A DNA stretch of 29,237 nucleotides from Atopobiaceae bacterium (GCA_015258485.1 JABZIF010000003.1:1-29237); one strand, 5' to 3'. Counted from the stretch's first letter, positions 1 through 11,185 are shown. Translations and numbers: made by a program. Notes: generated from the sequence alone by a model not told the origin.

Positions 1-30
1 GGACGCTCTGACCAACTGAGCTACAGGCCC
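1..30 (-). tRNA. tRNA 5' part (Ile-like), truncated by window edge
   Basis: On the minus strand the sequence begins GGGCCTG (acceptor), TA, then a D-arm GCTC...GAGC around AGTTGGTCA, then G and TCC entering the anticodon stem. The anticodon lies outside the window, so identity cannot be read. The acceptor and D-arm resemble actinobacterial tRNA-Ile, and a tRNA-Ile commonly lies downstream of gyrA in Actinobacteria, so tRNA-Ile(GAT) is the best guess. Confidence 0.85.
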
Positions 31-105
31 AACGCAGGGAAAAATAATACCTCCCAAATATAGATAGGTCAACACTTTTTTCATTTTGTTTTAAAATTTT
101 GGGAA

Positions 106-136
106 TTGGGTATTAAAACAAACCAGGCAGTATTAT
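106..136 (+). promoter_or_regulatory. Possible promoter of the bifunctional nuclease gene
   Basis: A TTGGGT hexamer at 106-111 and a TATTAT hexamer at 131-136 are separated by 19 bases, upstream of the gene starting at 175. The spacing is longer than ideal and the region is very AT-rich, so this is only a candidate. Confidence 0.25.
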
Positions 137-174
137 ATTGTCCACATTTTATTTCGTAGTATTTGGAGTTTTAC

Positions 175-681
175 GTGTCTTTGAAACGTATGGACATACA
201 GACAGTAGTAGTTGGCGGAGGGCCAATCTCTTCCCTCATAATCCTACGTGTTCATGACCCTAGACGTAATTCGTCCCTCAGCCTACCTATTAAAATCGGT
301 AATATTGAAGCCGCCGCAATTAGCTTGGGTATCGATCAAGAAAAAACAGATCGACCTCTTACACACGATCTTCTTCGCTCAGTCCTTGATTCTCTTGATG
401 CAGATATTAAAAGTGTTCGTATTGTGGGTGTTAACGGCACAACATTCTTCTCGCAAATTGAAGTCATCTCTAAAGAAGGTGAACATATTTATGTTGATGC
501 TCGTCCTTCAGATGCAATTGCCCTTGCTGTAAGAACAAACGCTCCTATCTTTGCGGATGAAAATGTACTTGAGGTTGCTGCTGCTCCAGATTTTTCTGAT
601 GTCGAGAAAAACGTACAAGCTCAGGAACTTGAGGATTTTCATCAGTTTGTTGAAGACTTATCTCCTGAAGATTTCTCCTAG
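175..681 (+). CDS. Bifunctional nuclease family protein (BFN, DUF151)
   Basis: A 168-residue protein of the BFN/DUF151 family, small alpha-beta proteins reported as nucleases in plants and found widely in bacteria, often with unclear roles. Visible family features are the ESS-like core around residues 20-60, with RNSSLSLPIKIG followed by EAAAISLG, and the conserved stretch HIYVDARPSDAIALAVR in the middle, then an acidic C-terminal tail (about the last 30 residues). The GTG at 175 is chosen because GGAG at 165-168 sits six bases before it; an in-frame TTG at 163 overlaps that ribosome-binding site and is unlikely. The gene stands alone, facing gyrA across a shared terminator. Family assignment is firm; substrate and cellular role are unknown. 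Confidence 0.85.
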   Translation: MSLKRMDIQTVVVGGGPISSLIILRVHDPRRNSSLSLPIKIGNIEAAAISLGIDQEKTDRPLTHDLLRSVLDSLDADIKSVRIVGVNGTTFFSQIEVISKEGEHIYVDARPSDAIALAVRTNAPIFADENVLEVAAAPDFSDVEKNVQAQELEDFHQFVEDLSPEDFS

Positions 682-702
682 ACCATATCCCTGTTGTTTG
701 AT

Positions 703-739
703 AAAAAAAGACCCAAGGAAAAACCTTGGGTCTTTTTTT
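703..739. terminator. Bidirectional intrinsic terminator between BFN gene and gyrA
   Basis: A perfect 16-bp inverted repeat (703-718 with 724-739) with an A5 loop. The stem is seven A residues, then GACCCAAGG, and its complement ends in seven T residues. The GC-rich core is flanked by an A-run and a T-run, so it ends transcripts arriving from either side. Confidence 0.93.
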
Positions 740-755
740 GATAAAAGGCTATGAC

Positions 756-3530
756 CTATTCTTCATCATCTAACAAGGAATCATCTAATACTTCGTCATC
801 ACCAAGGTCAACAGCTTCTGCCTCATCGGCATCGCGTGCACCGGCAGCCATAAGGTCAAGCATTCCCTGATTCTCTGCATGCTTTGGAGCCTTCTTCTTA
901 TGGACCACCATACGAGCAATTGCAGAAACGTGATCAGATGCTGCAAGGTTCATTACCTTAACGCCCTGTGTAGAACGGCCGAGCTTGGAAATATCTCCAG
1001 CCTTTACACGTATGACAACGCCTTCCTCAGACATAATCATAATCTCGTGCTGAGGACCAACAACACGACAAGCAATCAAATTGCCTTTCTTAGCGGTCAT
1101 AGAAATAGTAAAGACGCCCTGTCCGCCACGTTTATGAACTGGATATTCAGAAATTGCGGTACGTTTACCGTATCCCTTCTCGGTAATGACAAACAAATCG
1201 CCGTTACCGTTGGTAATTTCCATGCCAAGCATAGTTGCATTACCCTTAAGGGTGATGCCGCGGACACCAGACGTTCCTCGACCCATACTGCGAGCTTCTG
1301 ATTCATCAAATAGAATCGCTTTGCCATCAGACGAGCAAAGAACAACTTTATCGCCAGGGTGAACACGACGAACATTTATCAGCTCATCATTTTCTTTGAG
1401 GTTAATTGCAATGAGACCATCTTTGCGAGTACGATCGTACTCGGACATTGCGGTTTTCTTAACCATTCCCTGTTTTGTAGCAAATAATAAATAGTTGTCA
1501 GCTGGGAAATCACGTGTAGTAATAACTGCCTTGATTTTCTCGCCTTCTGAAAGCTGCAACAAGTTGACAATTGCGCTGCCCTTAGTAGTTCTATTACCCA
1601 CAGGGAGCTCGTGAACTTTGAGACGATATACCTTACCCATGTTGGTGAAGAACAGAACATAATCATGGGTAGAAGCTACAAAGAGGTTCTCGACAAAGTC
1701 ATTTTCTTTGAGTGAGACACCCTGAACACCCTTACCGCCACGTTTCTGAGAGCGATAAATCTCTACAGGAACGCGCTTTACGTAGCCTGCATGAGTAACG
1801 GTAACAACCATGTCCTCTTCAGCAATGAGATCCTCAACATCGAGATTTTGGATGTCTTGCTCAGAAATCTGTGTACGGCGCTTATCTGCAAAGCGATTAG
1901 AAATATCACGAAGCTCGTCAGCAATAACCGCAAGAATCTTACTCTCGTGGGCGAGAAGATCCTCGTAATAAGCTATGTCTTCTTTAAGCTGCGAAATCTC
2001 GTCAACCAAATCTTGACGTGCAAGACCAGTAAGACGACGCAGGCGCATTTGAAGAATTGCCTCACCTTGAATCTCATCAAGGTCAAAGCGCTCATTCATG
2101 CGTTTCTTTGCTTCAGCATCATCTTGAGAGCTACGGATAATATGGACAATTTCGTCAATATTATCAACCGCAGTTAGAAGGCCTTCCAGAATATGAACGC
2201 GCTTCTGTGCTTTATCCAAATCAAACTCGGTACGACGGCGTACAACATCAATCTGGTGATCAATGTAATGGCGTAAAATCTCACGCAGAGAAAGCGTACG
2301 AGGTACACCATCAACAAGCGCAAGGTCAATAATGCCAAAATTAGATTGAAGCTGAGTCTTCTTATAGAGGTTGTTCAAAACAACTTGAGGAACTGCATCA
2401 CGTTTGAGGTCAATAACAATGCGCATGCCCTTACGGTTGGACTCGTCGCGCATATCAGAGATACCTTCGATTTTTTTCTCGTTAACTGCTTGAGCAATTT
2501 TCTCTTGAAGAAGACCTTTGTTTACCTGATAAGGGATCTCGGTAACAACAAGACGCTGACGACCACTCTTTACTTGCTCTACATGTACCTTTGCACGAAC
2601 AGTAATTGAGCCACGACCCGTCTCATAGGCATCCTTAATGCCCTGAGTACCCATAATAATGCCACCAGTTGGGAAATCAGGACCAGGTAAAACGGTCATG
2701 AGTTCTTCGGTAGTAACATCAGGATTGTCAATCATCATACAAACAGCATCTGTTACCTCACCAAGATTATGAGGAGGAATGTTGGTTGCCATACCAACAG
2801 CAATACCTGAAGAACCATTTACCAAAAGATTAGGAAAACGTGCTGGCAATACAGAAGGTTCAGTCAATGATTCATCATAGTTTTGCTGAAGATCAACGGT
2901 ATTTTTATTAAGTTCTGCAAGCATTTCCATAGCACTTCTCGTAAGACGTGCCTCGGTATAACGCATTGCTGCTGGTGGATCACCGTCAATAGAACCAAAG
3001 TTTCCGTGTCCATCAATCAAAGGAAGTCTCATTGAGAAATCCTGAGACATACGAACCATAGAGTCATAGATAGCAGAATCGCCGTGTGGGTGATACTTAC
3101 CCATAACTTCACCAACAGCCCATGCGGACTTCTTATGTGGGCGATTTGGTGTAATGCCAGCCTCACTCATCGCATACAAAATACGACGATGAACGGGTTT
3201 TAGACCGTCTCGAACATCAGGAAGTGCACGAGCAACAATAACAGACATGGAATACTCAAGAAAGGATGTTTTCATCTCTGAAGCCATATCAGTTGGCTTG
3301 AGTGTTCCACCATGAATGTCAGAGAGATCAAGACGAGTGCCCGCCTCATCAGACACTACATGAGAAATATCTGCCCCGGCAAGCTTAGCTCCAGTTTCAG
3401 AGTCAAACTCATCGGAACCTTCTCCTATCTCGTTATCATCATATTCTTCATCTGTATCATCTTGAGCATCAAGGTTTTGATTCTCTTCGTCATCAAACAA
3501 ATCGTTGTTCAAATCTTTATCGTCTGCCAC
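756..3530 (-). CDS. gyrA: DNA gyrase subunit A
   Basis: The breakage-reunion subunit of type II topoisomerase; with GyrB it introduces negative supercoils ahead of forks. The catalytic tyrosine is Tyr191 in [11 protein letters not shown]. The quinolone region reads [10 protein letters not shown], with Ser152 and Asp156 at the E. coli 83 and 87 positions, so the usual resistance substitutions are absent. The GyrA box QKRGGKG opens the C-terminal beta-pinwheel. At 924 residues it is longer than E. coli GyrA (875): there is an acidic N-terminal extension of about 85 residues before the conserved [20 protein letters not shown] segment, and a strongly acidic tail ending DDSLLDDEE. The start is GTG at 3530, preceded by AAAGGG. 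It follows gyrB by 44 bases and ends at the terminator at 703-739. Confidence 0.98.
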   Translation of the reverse strand: MADDKDLNNDLFDDEENQNLDAQDDTDEEYDDNEIGEGSDEFDSETGAKLAGADISHVVSDEAGTRLDLSDIHGGTLKPTDMASEMKTSFLEYSMSVIVARALPDVRDGLKPVHRRILYAMSEAGITPNRPHKKSAWAVGEVMGKYHPHGDSAIYDSMVRMSQDFSMRLPLIDGHGNFGSIDGDPPAAMRYTEARLTRSAMEMLAELNKNTVDLQQNYDESLTEPSVLPARFPNLLVNGSSGIAVGMATNIPPHNLGEVTDAVCMMIDNPDVTTEELMTVLPGPDFPTGGIIMGTQGIKDAYETGRGSITVRAKVHVEQVKSGRQRLVVTEIPYQVNKGLLQEKIAQAVNEKKIEGISDMRDESNRKGMRIVIDLKRDAVPQVVLNNLYKKTQLQSNFGIIDLALVDGVPRTLSLREILRHYIDHQIDVVRRRTEFDLDKAQKRVHILEGLLTAVDNIDEIVHIIRSSQDDAEAKKRMNERFDLDEIQGEAILQMRLRRLTGLARQDLVDEISQLKEDIAYYEDLLAHESKILAVIADELRDISNRFADKRRTQISEQDIQNLDVEDLIAEEDMVVTVTHAGYVKRVPVEIYRSQKRGGKGVQGVSLKENDFVENLFVASTHDYVLFFTNMGKVYRLKVHELPVGNRTTKGSAIVNLLQLSEGEKIKAVITTRDFPADNYLLFATKQGMVKKTAMSEYDRTRKDGLIAINLKENDELINVRRVHPGDKVVLCSSDGKAILFDESEARSMGRGTSGVRGITLKGNATMLGMEITNGNGDLFVITEKGYGKRTAISEYPVHKRGGQGVFTISMTAKKGNLIACRVVGPQHEIMIMSEEGVVIRVKAGDISKLGRSTQGVKVMNLAASDHVSAIARMVVHKKKAPKHAENQGMLDLMAAGARDADEAEAVDLGDDEVLDDSLLDDEE

Positions 3531-3574
3531 AAGTTACCCTTTCATTGTTGATTTAATGATTTAACGAGAAACCA

Positions 3575-5676
<2,102 letters not shown>

Positions 5677-6189
5677 CTAAACACTCTTATTGTATTTAAA
5701 GCTTGCTTCAATCGCTTTATACGCTTTTGTTTTTAATGGTTCTTCCATATTTTTTACTAGTAAAGAAATCTGCTCTTTTTCTTCACTTGAAAGCTCAATT
5801 AATCTATGAGAGATTTTTTTCTTCTCTTCTTTTAAATGTACCGATTTACCTTGATGTTTCTTATATTTATCAAGTTTAAATTCTAACTCAGAAAAGTCTA
5901 ATCCTTTTTCTGAAAGTCGTGCTCGATAGATTTCTCTTTGAGCGAGAAAATCAATCATACACATGCGATTATCTACATAGATAGTTAAAATTGGTAATTC
6001 ATCTCTAGGATTTTTTCTAACAAATACTCCTGTAGTATGTTCGACTTCTCTTTCTCCATTTGTCTCAATCCATACTAAATATGCACGACGATTTGCTGTC
6101 ATATGTTTTGATGATTTGAAAGATCCAAGTACTAATGACATTAAGTCTTTTGAATCTTTTTCTCCCCCACGCTCATTTTGTTTAGTCAT
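5677..6189 (-). CDS. dciA: DciA-family replicative helicase loader (DUF721)
   Basis: A 170-residue protein of the DUF721/DciA family. DciA is the ancestral bacterial partner that helps load DnaB helicase where DnaC or DnaI is absent, and in Actinobacteria it lies between recF and gyrB, as here. The N-terminal half has the family pattern: a helix, the conserved Trp in RAYLVWIETNG, a HTTGVFV segment, then LTIYVDNRMCMIDFLAQREIYRARL, corresponding to the usual beta-strand plus 'sswa..L' region. The C-terminal half (about 100-170) is lysine- and glutamate-rich, probably helical or flexible. Its ATG overlaps the end of recF by eight bases, indicating translational coupling. The assignment rests on position plus the weak family pattern. 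Confidence 0.82.
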   Translation of the reverse strand: MTKQNERGGEKDSKDLMSLVLGSFKSSKHMTANRRAYLVWIETNGEREVEHTTGVFVRKNPRDELPILTIYVDNRMCMIDFLAQREIYRARLSEKGLDFSELEFKLDKYKKHQGKSVHLKEEKKKISHRLIELSSEEKEQISLLVKNMEEPLKTKAYKAIEASFKYNKSV

Positions 6190-7273
6190 TACTAAACCTA
6201 ACTATTTGCGCTGATCGTAAAGTCTCATCAGAAAAATATCCAAGATTTGTAGTAGTAATAATTGTTTGAATGTCATGAAAGATAAAATCCATGATTGCTT
6301 TTCTACGACTCTCATCTAATTCACTCATAACATCATCTAAAAGTAAAAGTGGTTTCTCGCCAAGAAGCTCTTCCGAAAGAAGCACCTCAGCCATTTTTAA
6401 TGCCAAAACTACCGTTCTTATTTGACCCTGAGAGCCAAAATTTTTAACATCTCGATTTTCAATTAAAAATTCAATATCATCTCTATGTGGACCTTTAGTT
6501 GTTTGTTTACGTCTTATATCCTCTAAGCGAACTTGAGAAAGAACCTGCATAAAAATTTGATATATTTCTTCTCGGCTACTTTGTTTATCTATTGTGCCAA
6601 ATGAAGAAATATATCTCATTGATAGTTTTTCCCCACCAGAAAGTTCTTGATAAATTGCACAAGTTTTTTTTGCAAGACGATCAAAAAGATGTAGCCTCGC
6701 ATGGAGCAATGTAGAACCACCTCGCGCAAGAGATATATCCCATGCATCTAACAAACTTTCATCTGGCCATTCTGTTTTAAGTAATTTATTTCTTTGTTCA
6801 ACGGTCTTGTTATATGATGATAAAACGTTAAAGTAGCTTTTATTTGCTTGTCGAGCAAAATTATCAAGTTCATCACGACGATGTAAAGCTCCACCTTTAA
6901 TCATTAATAAATCGTCTGGATTAAAGAGAATAGACATTAATGTACCTGAGATATCAGAAGCATGACATTTTTTTCCATTTTTAAAAAACTGTTTTCTTTT
7001 TTCTGTAATACTACAGGTATTTTCTAGCTTTCTTCCATCTCCTACAAGTGATACTTCTATTTTTGCTTCCGGTGCACCTTCTAAAACCAATTGAGAAGGA
7101 AGTGACTTTCTAAATGAATATCCTGCAGTGAGTAATTGTAAAGCCTCAATAGTATTAGTCTTACCAGCAGCATTATTACCAACAAATATACTGATTTCTG
7201 CTGATAAATTTATAATTTTCGATGAAAAACATCGAAAATTATAAAGAGAAATATTTTCAACTTTAAGTCCCAC
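6182..7273 (-). CDS. recF: DNA recombination/repair protein RecF
   Basis: An SMC-like ATPase that, with RecO and RecR, helps load RecA at single-strand gaps and restart stalled forks. Walker A is GNNAAGKT at residues 32-39 after the typical N-terminus with LYNFRCF. The ABC signature-like segment is GSQGQIRTVVLALKMAEV, and Walker B with the D-loop is PLLLLDDVMSELD near the C-terminus. 363 residues is normal length. The start is GTG at 7273, with AAAGGAG four bases upstream. It follows dnaN by 15 bases and overlaps dciA by eight, consistent with one dnaA-dnaN-recF-dciA transcript. Confidence 0.97.
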   Translation of the reverse strand: MGLKVENISLYNFRCFSSKIINLSAEISIFVGNNAAGKTNTIEALQLLTAGYSFRKSLPSQLVLEGAPEAKIEVSLVGDGRKLENTCSITEKRKQFFKNGKKCHASDISGTLMSILFNPDDLLMIKGGALHRRDELDNFARQANKSYFNVLSSYNKTVEQRNKLLKTEWPDESLLDAWDISLARGGSTLLHARLHLFDRLAKKTCAIYQELSGGEKLSMRYISSFGTIDKQSSREEIYQIFMQVLSQVRLEDIRRKQTTKGPHRDDIEFLIENRDVKNFGSQGQIRTVVLALKMAEVLLSEELLGEKPLLLLDDVMSELDESRRKAIMDFIFHDIQTIITTTNLGYFSDETLRSAQIVRFSND

Positions 7274-7288
7274 ACAACTCCTTTGAAA

Positions 7289-8389
7289 TTAGAGTCGAAC
7301 AGGCATAAGAAGATAAAGATAATTTACTTTACCATTTGATTTAAAAATAGCGGGTTGAGAAGGACCTTGAAGTTCTAAACGAAGAGATTCTTTAGAAGGT
7401 GCTGCATTAACACAATCAAAAACATAATGATAGTTTAAGGCAATTGACAAAGAATCTCCTTCTATTTGTGCTTCAATATGCTCAGAAGATTCTCCTTGGT
7501 CAGGAGATGAAGCAGAAAGTTTAACCTCTTTCCCATCTGCATCAATATCAAAACGAACAGAAGGATTTGTAAGAGCAATTACTGATACACGTTTAAGAGC
7601 TGCAGAAAAAACATCAACATTAATATCAACAGCTGCTGTACACGATGTGGGTAATAGTTGTTTATAATCAGGAAAATGTCCTTCAATCTTTCGTGATATA
7701 TGAGTAGTATTTCCAAACTGAAACACTACTTGATTATTAGTAGTTCCAATAAGAAGCTTTTCAGTCATATTTTTCATTGATAAAACATCATGAAATACAT
7801 CACCAGAGATGATTGCACTAAATGATTCTCCAGCTGGTGTATCTGTATTTGAATCACAAACAGCTAAACGAAAAGAATCAGTTGCTACAAGTCTAATAGT
7901 GTTATCTTCTACAGAAAGAGAAATTCCTTGTAGAATAGGCCGAGAAGCTTCTTTAGAAGTAACTTTGTAAACTTTATCAACCATCGAAATTAATAATTGA
8001 CTTGGTAGCTCACAAGTTTTCTCAAGATCAAATTCTGGAAATTGAGACCAATCATGAGCAGGAAGTGTATTGAGTTTAAAAGAGGAACGTTGACAAGAAA
8101 CCGTAAGCACTCTTTCTTCTCCCTCAAAAGTAATTGCGGCATCAGGAAGATTCTTAACAATATTTTGAATCACTTTTCCAGATACTACTGTTTCTCCTTC
8201 TTCTTCAACATTTGCTGCAATTTGATGTTTTATTGAGGTAGTTAAATTATTTGATTGAAGCTCAATCATTCCATTAAAAGCTTTGAAATAAATACCAGAA
8301 AGAATTGGAAGAGTTGTATTAGATCCAATTCCTTTTGAAACAATATCAAGCGCCGTCTGGAGAGCGGTTTGACTTATAGTAAATTTCAT
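7289..8389 (-). CDS. dnaN: DNA polymerase III beta sliding clamp
   Basis: The ring-shaped processivity factor that tethers polymerases and other partners to DNA. 366 residues, the family's usual length of three repeated clamp domains. Recognisable segments are TTLPILSGIYFKAFNG near residue 25, SRPILQGISLSVEDNTIRLVATDSFRLAV in the middle domain, and the C-terminal YLYLLMPVRL, matching the MPMRL-type end that lines the partner-binding pocket. ATG at 8389 is preceded by AAAGGG five bases upstream. The 231-base gap from dnaA is large enough to hold its own promoter. Confidence 0.97.
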   Translation of the reverse strand: MKFTISQTALQTALDIVSKGIGSNTTLPILSGIYFKAFNGMIELQSNNLTTSIKHQIAANVEEEGETVVSGKVIQNIVKNLPDAAITFEGEERVLTVSCQRSSFKLNTLPAHDWSQFPEFDLEKTCELPSQLLISMVDKVYKVTSKEASRPILQGISLSVEDNTIRLVATDSFRLAVCDSNTDTPAGESFSAIISGDVFHDVLSMKNMTEKLLIGTTNNQVVFQFGNTTHISRKIEGHFPDYKQLLPTSCTAAVDINVDVFSAALKRVSVIALTNPSVRFDIDADGKEVKLSASSPDQGESSEHIEAQIEGDSLSIALNYHYVFDCVNAAPSKESLRLELQGPSQPAIFKSNGKVNYLYLLMPVRL

Positions 8390-8620
8390 GACGACCCTTT
8401 CTATTATTTTTTAAATAAAAATAAAAATATCGTAATAATAATAACCCTTGTTGAAAAGAAGAAAGTTTCACATTTTCAGAGGTAAAAATATGAATCTAGA
8501 GGTCAAAATTTTAGAAATATTTTTACATTCATAAACATTACTTACTTTCTTCTTTTTATTATCTACATAAAAAGATAGGTTTTCTTCAGAAGCTGACATA
8601 TTTCTAACACATTTTAAACA
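8390..8620. other. dnaA-dnaN intergenic region
   Basis: 231 very AT-rich bases. It contains one perfect leftward TTTTCAACA (8449-8457), a one-mismatch relative TTTTAAACA (8612-8620), and a repeated AGAGGT about 20 bases apart near 8480-8502. In many bacteria this interval carries DnaA boxes and sometimes oriC. Here it has fewer candidate boxes than the GHKL-rpmH gap, so it is probably the dnaN promoter region or a secondary part of a bipartite origin. Confidence 0.45.
8449..8457 (-). promoter_or_regulatory. Candidate non-classical DnaA box TTTTCAACA
   Basis: Perfect copy of the nine-base motif that recurs around dnaA, inside the dnaA-dnaN gap. It matches the classical TTATCCACA at seven of nine positions. 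Assignment as a DnaA site is inferred from clustering and from the altered DnaA recognition helix. Confidence 0.45.
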
Positions 8621-10165
8621 CTAACTTTGTTCAAGGATTGTTTTTTTGATTTGTGTTATTTGATCATAGAAACTCTTGTCTTCTTTTGTACGTTCTTCTA
8701 TAACTTCAATACTATGAAGAATTGTTGCATGCTTTCTTCCACCAAAGTGTTTACCAATATTTACAAGCGTATATTGGCAGAGATCATGGGAAAGATAAAT
8801 TGCAACATGACGAGGTTCTGCAATTTCTTTGTTTCTTTTATTACCGACAAGATCTCTATGATTGATTCCATAGAAATTTTCCACCACTTCTTGTACTTTT
8901 TCGATATTGACAGTCTTAGAAACTTTGCGCCAAAGCGTGTTAGCAATCTTATCGATTTCTTCTGGTTTAATATTTTTACCAGATTCTTTGGCCTTTAATT
9001 GACCGGTTACACAACGGTTACAAAATCCTTCTAATGTTCTAATACTTTGGCCAGCTTTATCTGCCATATATCTACGTAATTCTTCCGGAAGTATGTCAAC
9101 TGAAAGACTTTCATCCTTTTCATGAAATGCACGCTCACAAAAGACGTGAATAAGATTAATTTTCATTTCATAGCTTGGTGACTCAATACCAATGACCGTT
9201 CCTCCACTCATTCGAGAAGTAATACGATCATCAAAACCATCAGAGCCCATTCCAAGTTGTGCAGGTGTTCTATCTGCAGCGAGAATAATTTGTTTTCCTC
9301 TGTCAATTAAAGAATTAAAAATATTAAAGAAAAAATTTATTGTACCTGCTTTTCCAGCAAGTTTTTGTACATCATCAATTATTAAAACATCAATATTTTG
9401 ATAATTATTACTTAATTCTGTTGCAGCGTTTCCTGATGCGTTTTTTCTAACCGCATTTACATAATCATCAACAAAGGCGTCTGCATCTTTATAGACACAA
9501 AGTCGTTCAATATCTTCTTCATTAATATAGTTTTGAACAGCTCTTAAAAGATGCGTTTTTCCAAGTCCACTATTTCCATAAATGAATAATGGATTAGCTT
9601 TTGCTTTTGCATTGTTAGCAACACTTAATGCTTGTTGGTAAGCAAGCTCATTTTCGTCACCAACAACAAAACGATCAAAAGTAAGCGTTGAGTTAAAGGT
9701 AGTTTCTTCGTATAGAGGATTATTTTTTCTTCTTTTAATAGTTTGTTGTTTTATTTCTTCAAGACTTTGTTCTTGAACTTCAAAGTCCTGAAGAGAAGTA
9801 GAATCAGAGGGGATTTTGGAATTAGTTCTTTGCTTCCAAGCTCTAAATTCTTGTAAAGTCATAGTTGAGGTAGTTGATGTTGGAAGTGAAGATTTAGTTA
9901 GGGTTAAGTTTAAAAGTACATCTTCAAATGCAGCTGCAGAAAGACATCTTTCAATAACAGATAAATTTTTTAAAATACGATTGTATGCAAGACGCATTGA
10001 CGTTTCTGCATAAAGAGTTATGCCTTTATCTTCTATTTGTTCAACTTTTGTTGGATTACAAGCTCGAAGCATGGCAATAAATGATTCAGGCTGCTTTTCT
10101 TCAGTAAGAAGGTCAAGAGCATCTTGCCAAAGAGCCACTGCATCTTCATCTAATAAAGAATTCAT
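8621..10165 (-). CDS. dnaA: Chromosomal replication initiator DnaA
   Basis: The AAA+ initiator that binds oriC and melts it. 514 residues: domain I (1-85), a long polar linker (about 86-155), AAA+ domain III with Walker A GNSGLGKT (197-204) and Walker B LIIDD (261-265), and domain IV DNA-binding (about 415-514). By ungapped alignment to E. coli domain IV, minor-groove Arg399 is kept (Arg444), as are Leu422 (Leu467) and His434 (His479). Lys415 is His460, Pro423 is Val468, Asp433 is Lys478 and Thr435 is Ala480, so the usual GGRDHTTV reads GGRKHATI. This predicts altered box recognition. The ATG at 10165 has only a weak ribosome-binding site (TTGGAT), and a candidate box lies 16-24 bases upstream, suggesting tight autoregulated expression. 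Confidence 0.97.
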   Translation of the reverse strand: MNSLLDEDAVALWQDALDLLTEEKQPESFIAMLRACNPTKVEQIEDKGITLYAETSMRLAYNRILKNLSVIERCLSAAAFEDVLLNLTLTKSSLPTSTTSTMTLQEFRAWKQRTNSKIPSDSTSLQDFEVQEQSLEEIKQQTIKRRKNNPLYEETTFNSTLTFDRFVVGDENELAYQQALSVANNAKAKANPLFIYGNSGLGKTHLLRAVQNYINEEDIERLCVYKDADAFVDDYVNAVRKNASGNAATELSNNYQNIDVLIIDDVQKLAGKAGTINFFFNIFNSLIDRGKQIILAADRTPAQLGMGSDGFDDRITSRMSGGTVIGIESPSYEMKINLIHVFCERAFHEKDESLSVDILPEELRRYMADKAGQSIRTLEGFCNRCVTGQLKAKESGKNIKPEEIDKIANTLWRKVSKTVNIEKVQEVVENFYGINHRDLVGNKRNKEIAEPRHVAIYLSHDLCQYTLVNIGKHFGGRKHATILHSIEVIEERTKEDKSFYDQITQIKKTILEQS

Positions 10166-10180
10166 ACATATCCAATCAAA

Positions 10181-10206
10181 TGTTGAAAACCGGGATACTT
10201 AGTATA
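10181..10206 (-). promoter_or_regulatory. dnaA promoter region with candidate DnaA box
   Basis: Leftward TATACT at 10201-10206 is a good -10 for dnaA; no clear -35 is visible. A perfect TTTTCAACA lies just downstream at 10181-10189, in the presumed 5' leader, and a related TTATTAACA lies at 10213-10221, just upstream of the -10. The arrangement would suit DnaA autorepression, but this is inferred. Confidence 0.45.
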
Positions 10207-10246
10207 GATGAATGTTAATAACTTTTATTTCATAAAGATAAGAAAC

Positions 10247-11134
10247 TTAGAGTAAGAGTGTCTCCCCTATTGTGGTGAGCTTATATTTTTGACCTGTTTT
10301 AGCAATTACACCTATGTTAACTAATGATTTTAATTCTCTTGACCAAGTTGGAGTAGAAAGTCCAAATGATGCAGTTAATTCTGTTGAACCAACCAATTCA
10401 TGTTCTTCTAAGTAGTATAGAACTTGCTTAGCGCGAGAAGATAAAACAACGTTTGGCAATTGTTTTCCCGTGTCAAAATGAGGATGAGATACTTTAGTGT
10501 TTTGTGATGAATTTTGTGAAGCAGTTGATAGGTTTTCCTCGGACATATCGTTCTTCTCGATTTTTTCTTGTGAAGGAATGGTTTGAATATGAGCATCTTT
10601 AGAACGACGTGTAGATAGCGTTACGATTGTTCCACCAGAAATATTATCTTCAAGAGTTAGACTACCACCCTTATCAACCATATATTGTTGAGCATAAGGT
10701 AATCCAAAACCAACACCACGAATGAATGTTTTCATTTCTTCAGTTGCAGAAGAAGTTCCAAACTCAAGAGCACGATTCTTTTCTTTTATTCCAGGACCTT
10801 GATCTGAGAAGCGGATGGTGTTTCCGTTATCCATAATTGAAATTGTAGGAGATACAAATTGTGCATGAATAAAATTTTCAACAATTTCACGCATAACCAT
10901 AAAAGGTATTTGACCACCCTGTTCGTGTGAAAGTTGGTTAACTGTAGCCGCTATTTCATCTAAATAAGATCTAACATCTTTAGGTTCAATGAGTACCACA
11001 CGAGGTGCTACAGCTTTATCGTCATAAACTGCAATACGTGCAGCGTAACGAACAGTAAGGGATTTTTTTGAATCAGAAGAATTTTTTGTTTGATTAGTAT
11101 TTTCCTCTACAAAAGGAAAAAAATCTCTAGCCAT
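10247..11134 (-). CDS. Orphan GHKL ATPase fused to a C-terminal winged helix
   Basis: A 295-residue cytosolic protein. Residues about 75-175 form a GHKL (HATPase_c) fold: N-box MREIVENFIH (81-90), G1 motif DQGPGI (111-116), G2 motif RGVGFGLPYAQQYM (139-152) and the closing GGTIVTLSTR. There is no phosphoacceptor His domain, receiver or membrane segment, so it is not a complete sensor kinase. Residues about 180-225 are a polar Ser/Asn/Gln-rich linker, and 231-292 look like a winged helix-turn-helix (SSRAKQVLYYLEEHELVGS...LKSLVNIGVIAKTGQ). ATG at 11134 follows a near-perfect AAGGAGG. It precedes dnaA by 81 bases on the same strand, so co-transcription is plausible. It could be an ATP-switched regulator of dnaA or of the origin, or an anti-sigma-like protein; the function is not known to me. 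Confidence 0.85.
   Translation of the reverse strand: MARDFFPFVEENTNQTKNSSDSKKSLTVRYAARIAVYDDKAVAPRVVLIEPKDVRSYLDEIAATVNQLSHEQGGQIPFMVMREIVENFIHAQFVSPTISIMDNGNTIRFSDQGPGIKEKNRALEFGTSSATEEMKTFIRGVGFGLPYAQQYMVDKGGSLTLEDNISGGTIVTLSTRRSKDAHIQTIPSQEKIEKNDMSEENLSTASQNSSQNTKVSHPHFDTGKQLPNVVLSSRAKQVLYYLEEHELVGSTELTASFGLSTPTWSRELKSLVNIGVIAKTGQKYKLTTIGETLLL
10875..10883 (+). promoter_or_regulatory. Candidate non-classical DnaA box inside the GHKL gene
   Basis: A perfect TTTTCAACA within the coding region, coding on the other strand for part of the N-box helix (ENF). Because it is coding sequence it may be coincidental, but it belongs to the same cluster of five copies. Confidence 0.3.
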
Positions 11135-11143
11135 AACACCTCC

Positions 11144-11152
11144 TTTTCAACA
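11144..11152 (+). promoter_or_regulatory. Candidate non-classical DnaA box TTTTCAACA
   Basis: Perfect copy just upstream of the GHKL gene. Its complement, TGTTGAAAA, runs directly into that gene's AGGAGG ribosome-binding site, so bound DnaA could also block the leader. Part of the match is explained by the A-rich Shine-Dalgarno context. Confidence 0.4.
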
Positions 11153-11185
11153 ATTGTTAAACAAATGAAGAAAACTTTTCTTTTT

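Noticed and set aside
138..146. TTGTCCACA, one mismatch from the classical DnaA box
   Set aside because: Single copy far from dnaA; another occurs at 16566-16574 inside rlmN codons, so chance explains it. The DnaA recognition residues also argue against the classical box.
8489..8535. Rightward mini-frame of 14 codons after AGAGGT in the dnaA-dnaN gap
   Set aside because: Very short, AT-rich, no other support; probably chance.
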